A stretch of DNA of 6,897 nucleotides from an uncultured Spirochaetaceae bacterium (GTDB taxonomy: Bacteria > Spirochaetota > Spirochaetia > Sphaerochaetales > Sphaerochaetaceae): the NCBI GenBank assembly GCA_947630635.1, contig CANRIJ010000079.1:1-6897 (forward strand), written 5' to 3'. Shown here one piece after another: positions 6,126 through 6,897 of the stretch. A program made the translations under genes and the position numbers. Positions within the stretch are counted from its first letter, which is position 1. Each line of letters opens with the position of its first letter. The notes below the pieces were generated by a model. That model did not search any database. It was not told the origin of the DNA and saw nothing but the letters and a program-made list of their open reading frames with translations.

Positions 6126-6257
6126 ATGGAAAAACAAGAAGAGAAGAGCGAGAAGGAAAAATCTGGTTTCTGGAAGAAATATGGCCTCTTTATAAATGGT
6201 GTTTTGGTCTTTGGCGCTCTTGCTGCGATCATGATCTATTTCATGGTCAAATACTGA
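6126..6257 (+). CDS. Small single-span membrane protein, unknown function
   Basis: A 43-residue protein. Residues 2-18 are highly charged (MEKQEEKSEKEKSGFWKK); residues 20-41 form one hydrophobic helix (LFINGVLVFGALAAIMIYFM) ending in Lys-Tyr. The charge pattern suggests the N-terminus stays in the cytoplasm and the helix anchors it, with only two residues outside. No signal peptidase site is evident. I recognise no family. It ends TGA one base before the ATG of the P-loop gene, so the pair is almost surely co-transcribed and perhaps translationally coupled. The start codon lies 6 nt past an extended -10 box with no ribosome site, suggesting leaderless initiation. Coding status is supported by the clear charged-then-hydrophobic structure and the 1-nt junction; a chance reading frame is less likely but possible given the short length. 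Confidence 0.7.
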   Translation: MEKQEEKSEKEKSGFWKKYGLFINGVLVFGALAAIMIYFMVKY

Positions 6258-6258
6258 T

Positions 6259-6798
6259 ATGAAGATTGCCTTAATTGGATATAACGCTACTGGCAAGACC
6301 ACTCTTGGTCTTGAGATAGCAAGAAGACTCTCTATTGCCCATATGAGCCTAGATGATGTTAGGTACTCTCTCGATGGCGAGGAGAGCAACCTGGAAGAGG
6401 CAGTAAAGAGGGTAGAGGCGTTTTTGGATAATAATGACAGCTGGGTAATTGATGGCAATCAGCCAAGGCTCTCTGAGCGTAGAAAGCTTGAGGAGGCAGA
6501 CATTATCATTCTCTTTGATTTCAACAGAATCCAATCTCTGAAGTGGGCAATCAAAAGACATAGAGAGAATAAGAGAAAGGGTCTTGAAAAGCCGCGAGAG
6601 AAGGTGGGATATGACTACATTTTATATACTCTCCATGGAGGAAGGACATGGAGACAGAGAGCCCATTGGAATAGAATCCTCACCCGCCATAAAGATAAGA
6701 CAATAGTCCTTAAAAAGCCTTGTGATATAGATAGCCTTTTAAATGGCAGATTCAGTCTCAAAGAGAGGGATTCTATTCAATCTGATATAGAGCCTTAG
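6259..6798 (+). CDS. P-loop NTPase, adenylate/shikimate kinase-like (FlaR-type topology modulation protein family)
   Basis: A 179-residue cytoplasmic protein with a Walker A motif at the extreme N-terminus, GYNATGKTT (7-15), in a small-kinase fold. LDDVR (31-35) and WVIDGNQPR (62-70) match the substrate-side motifs of the small P-loop kinases annotated as adenylate kinase-like or 'DNA topology modulation protein FlaR'; DIIILFDF (81-88) is the following strand with a Walker B-like acid. The basic stretch IKRHRENKRKG (98-108) fits a phosphate-contacting lid. The FlaR name is historical and the true substrate (nucleotide, nucleoside or other small molecule) is unknown. The ATG is 1 nt past the stop of the small membrane protein gene and has no clear Shine-Dalgarno, so it may rely on coupled translation. 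Codon use resembles its neighbours. Confidence 0.82.
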   Translation: MKIALIGYNATGKTTLGLEIARRLSIAHMSLDDVRYSLDGEESNLEEAVKRVEAFLDNNDSWVIDGNQPRLSERRKLEEADIIILFDFNRIQSLKWAIKRHRENKRKGLEKPREKVGYDYILYTLHGGRTWRQRAHWNRILTRHKDKTIVLKKPCDIDSLLNGRFSLKERDSIQSDIEP

Positions 6799-6897
6799 CA
6801 AATTTTTTGGCGTCATTCTCGCCCATGAAAATAATTTCGTGAAAAATTTCCTTAAAATTTTTTAATTTTTTAAATACTAAAAATATAAATTCTTATA
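6799..6897. other. AT-rich intergenic tail
   Basis: After the P-loop gene the sequence becomes very AT-rich, especially from about 6836. A short GGCG/CGCC hairpin (6809-6823, 7-nt loop) has no T-run after it, so I see no convincing terminator. The run of A/T blocks may be the promoter region of a gene beyond the window. Confidence 0.4.

Noticed and set aside
6108..6458. Minus-strand 116-residue frame opposite the small membrane protein and P-loop gene
   Set aside because: The plus strand carries a Walker A motif and family motifs in the same region; the antisense protein shows no recognisable features.
6809..6823. GGCG/CGCC hairpin after the P-loop gene as a terminator
   Set aside because: Only four pairs and no T-run follows on either strand.
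6773..6826. Minus-strand 17-codon frame (MGENDAKKFAKALYQIE) overlapping the end of the P-loop gene
   Set aside because: Too short, no ribosome site near its ATG, and its frame is closed by a stop at the window's right edge; probably chance.

Overview
The window reads as a chromosomal segment of an anaerobic, moderately AT-rich bacterium. The anaerobe call rests on the start of a 2-hydroxyacyl-CoA dehydratase-type activase (BadF/BadG/BcrA/BcrD family), an oxygen-sensitive radical-enzyme partner. ThiI lacks the C-terminal rhodanese domain, as in Bacillus-type ThiI, and is paired with its own cysteine desulfurase. The lipoprotein has a relaxed lipobox (Thr-Val-Ser-Cys). My lean is a host-associated spirochaete or a Firmicutes-like anaerobe, but nothing here fixes the taxonomy. 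TGA behaves as a normal stop codon.

Layout. (1) 1-508, minus: 5' end of the activase gene, cut by the window edge, with a TATAAT box so close to the ATG that its mRNA would have almost no leader. (2) 509-896: no intact gene; the minus strand carries two adjoining reading-frame pieces that look like a decayed gene. (3) 4337-897, minus: a tightly packed operon of cysteine desulfurase, thiI and an ion-transporter (IT) superfamily permease; the first two overlap by 1 nt and the last two by 17 nt. The desulfurase should make the persulfide that ThiI uses for tRNA 4-thiouridine (and possibly the thiamine thiazole); the permease substrate is unknown. (4) 4338-4601: intergenic, with an 11-bp direct repeat (TGTCACATTAG) and a small hairpin. 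(5) 5125-4602, minus: a broken AlbA_2/Schlafen-type ATP-binding regulator with a frameshift near codon 14, an in-frame stop, and the central part missing. (6) 5316-5915, plus: a small acidic lipoprotein of unknown function, ended by a strong hairpin that also serves the convergent tRNA. (7) 6039-5968, minus: tRNA-Val(GAC). (8) 6126-6798, plus: a two-gene unit, a 43-residue single-span membrane protein and a P-loop kinase-like NTPase 1 nt downstream, apparently read from an extended -10 promoter placed so that the mRNA would be leaderless.

Most of the window is ordinary housekeeping and accessory content. The items most worth a second look are the leaderless small-membrane-protein/P-loop pair, the coupled sulfur-transfer/permease operon, and the two gene remnants. 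I do not see strong evidence for a large novel system.
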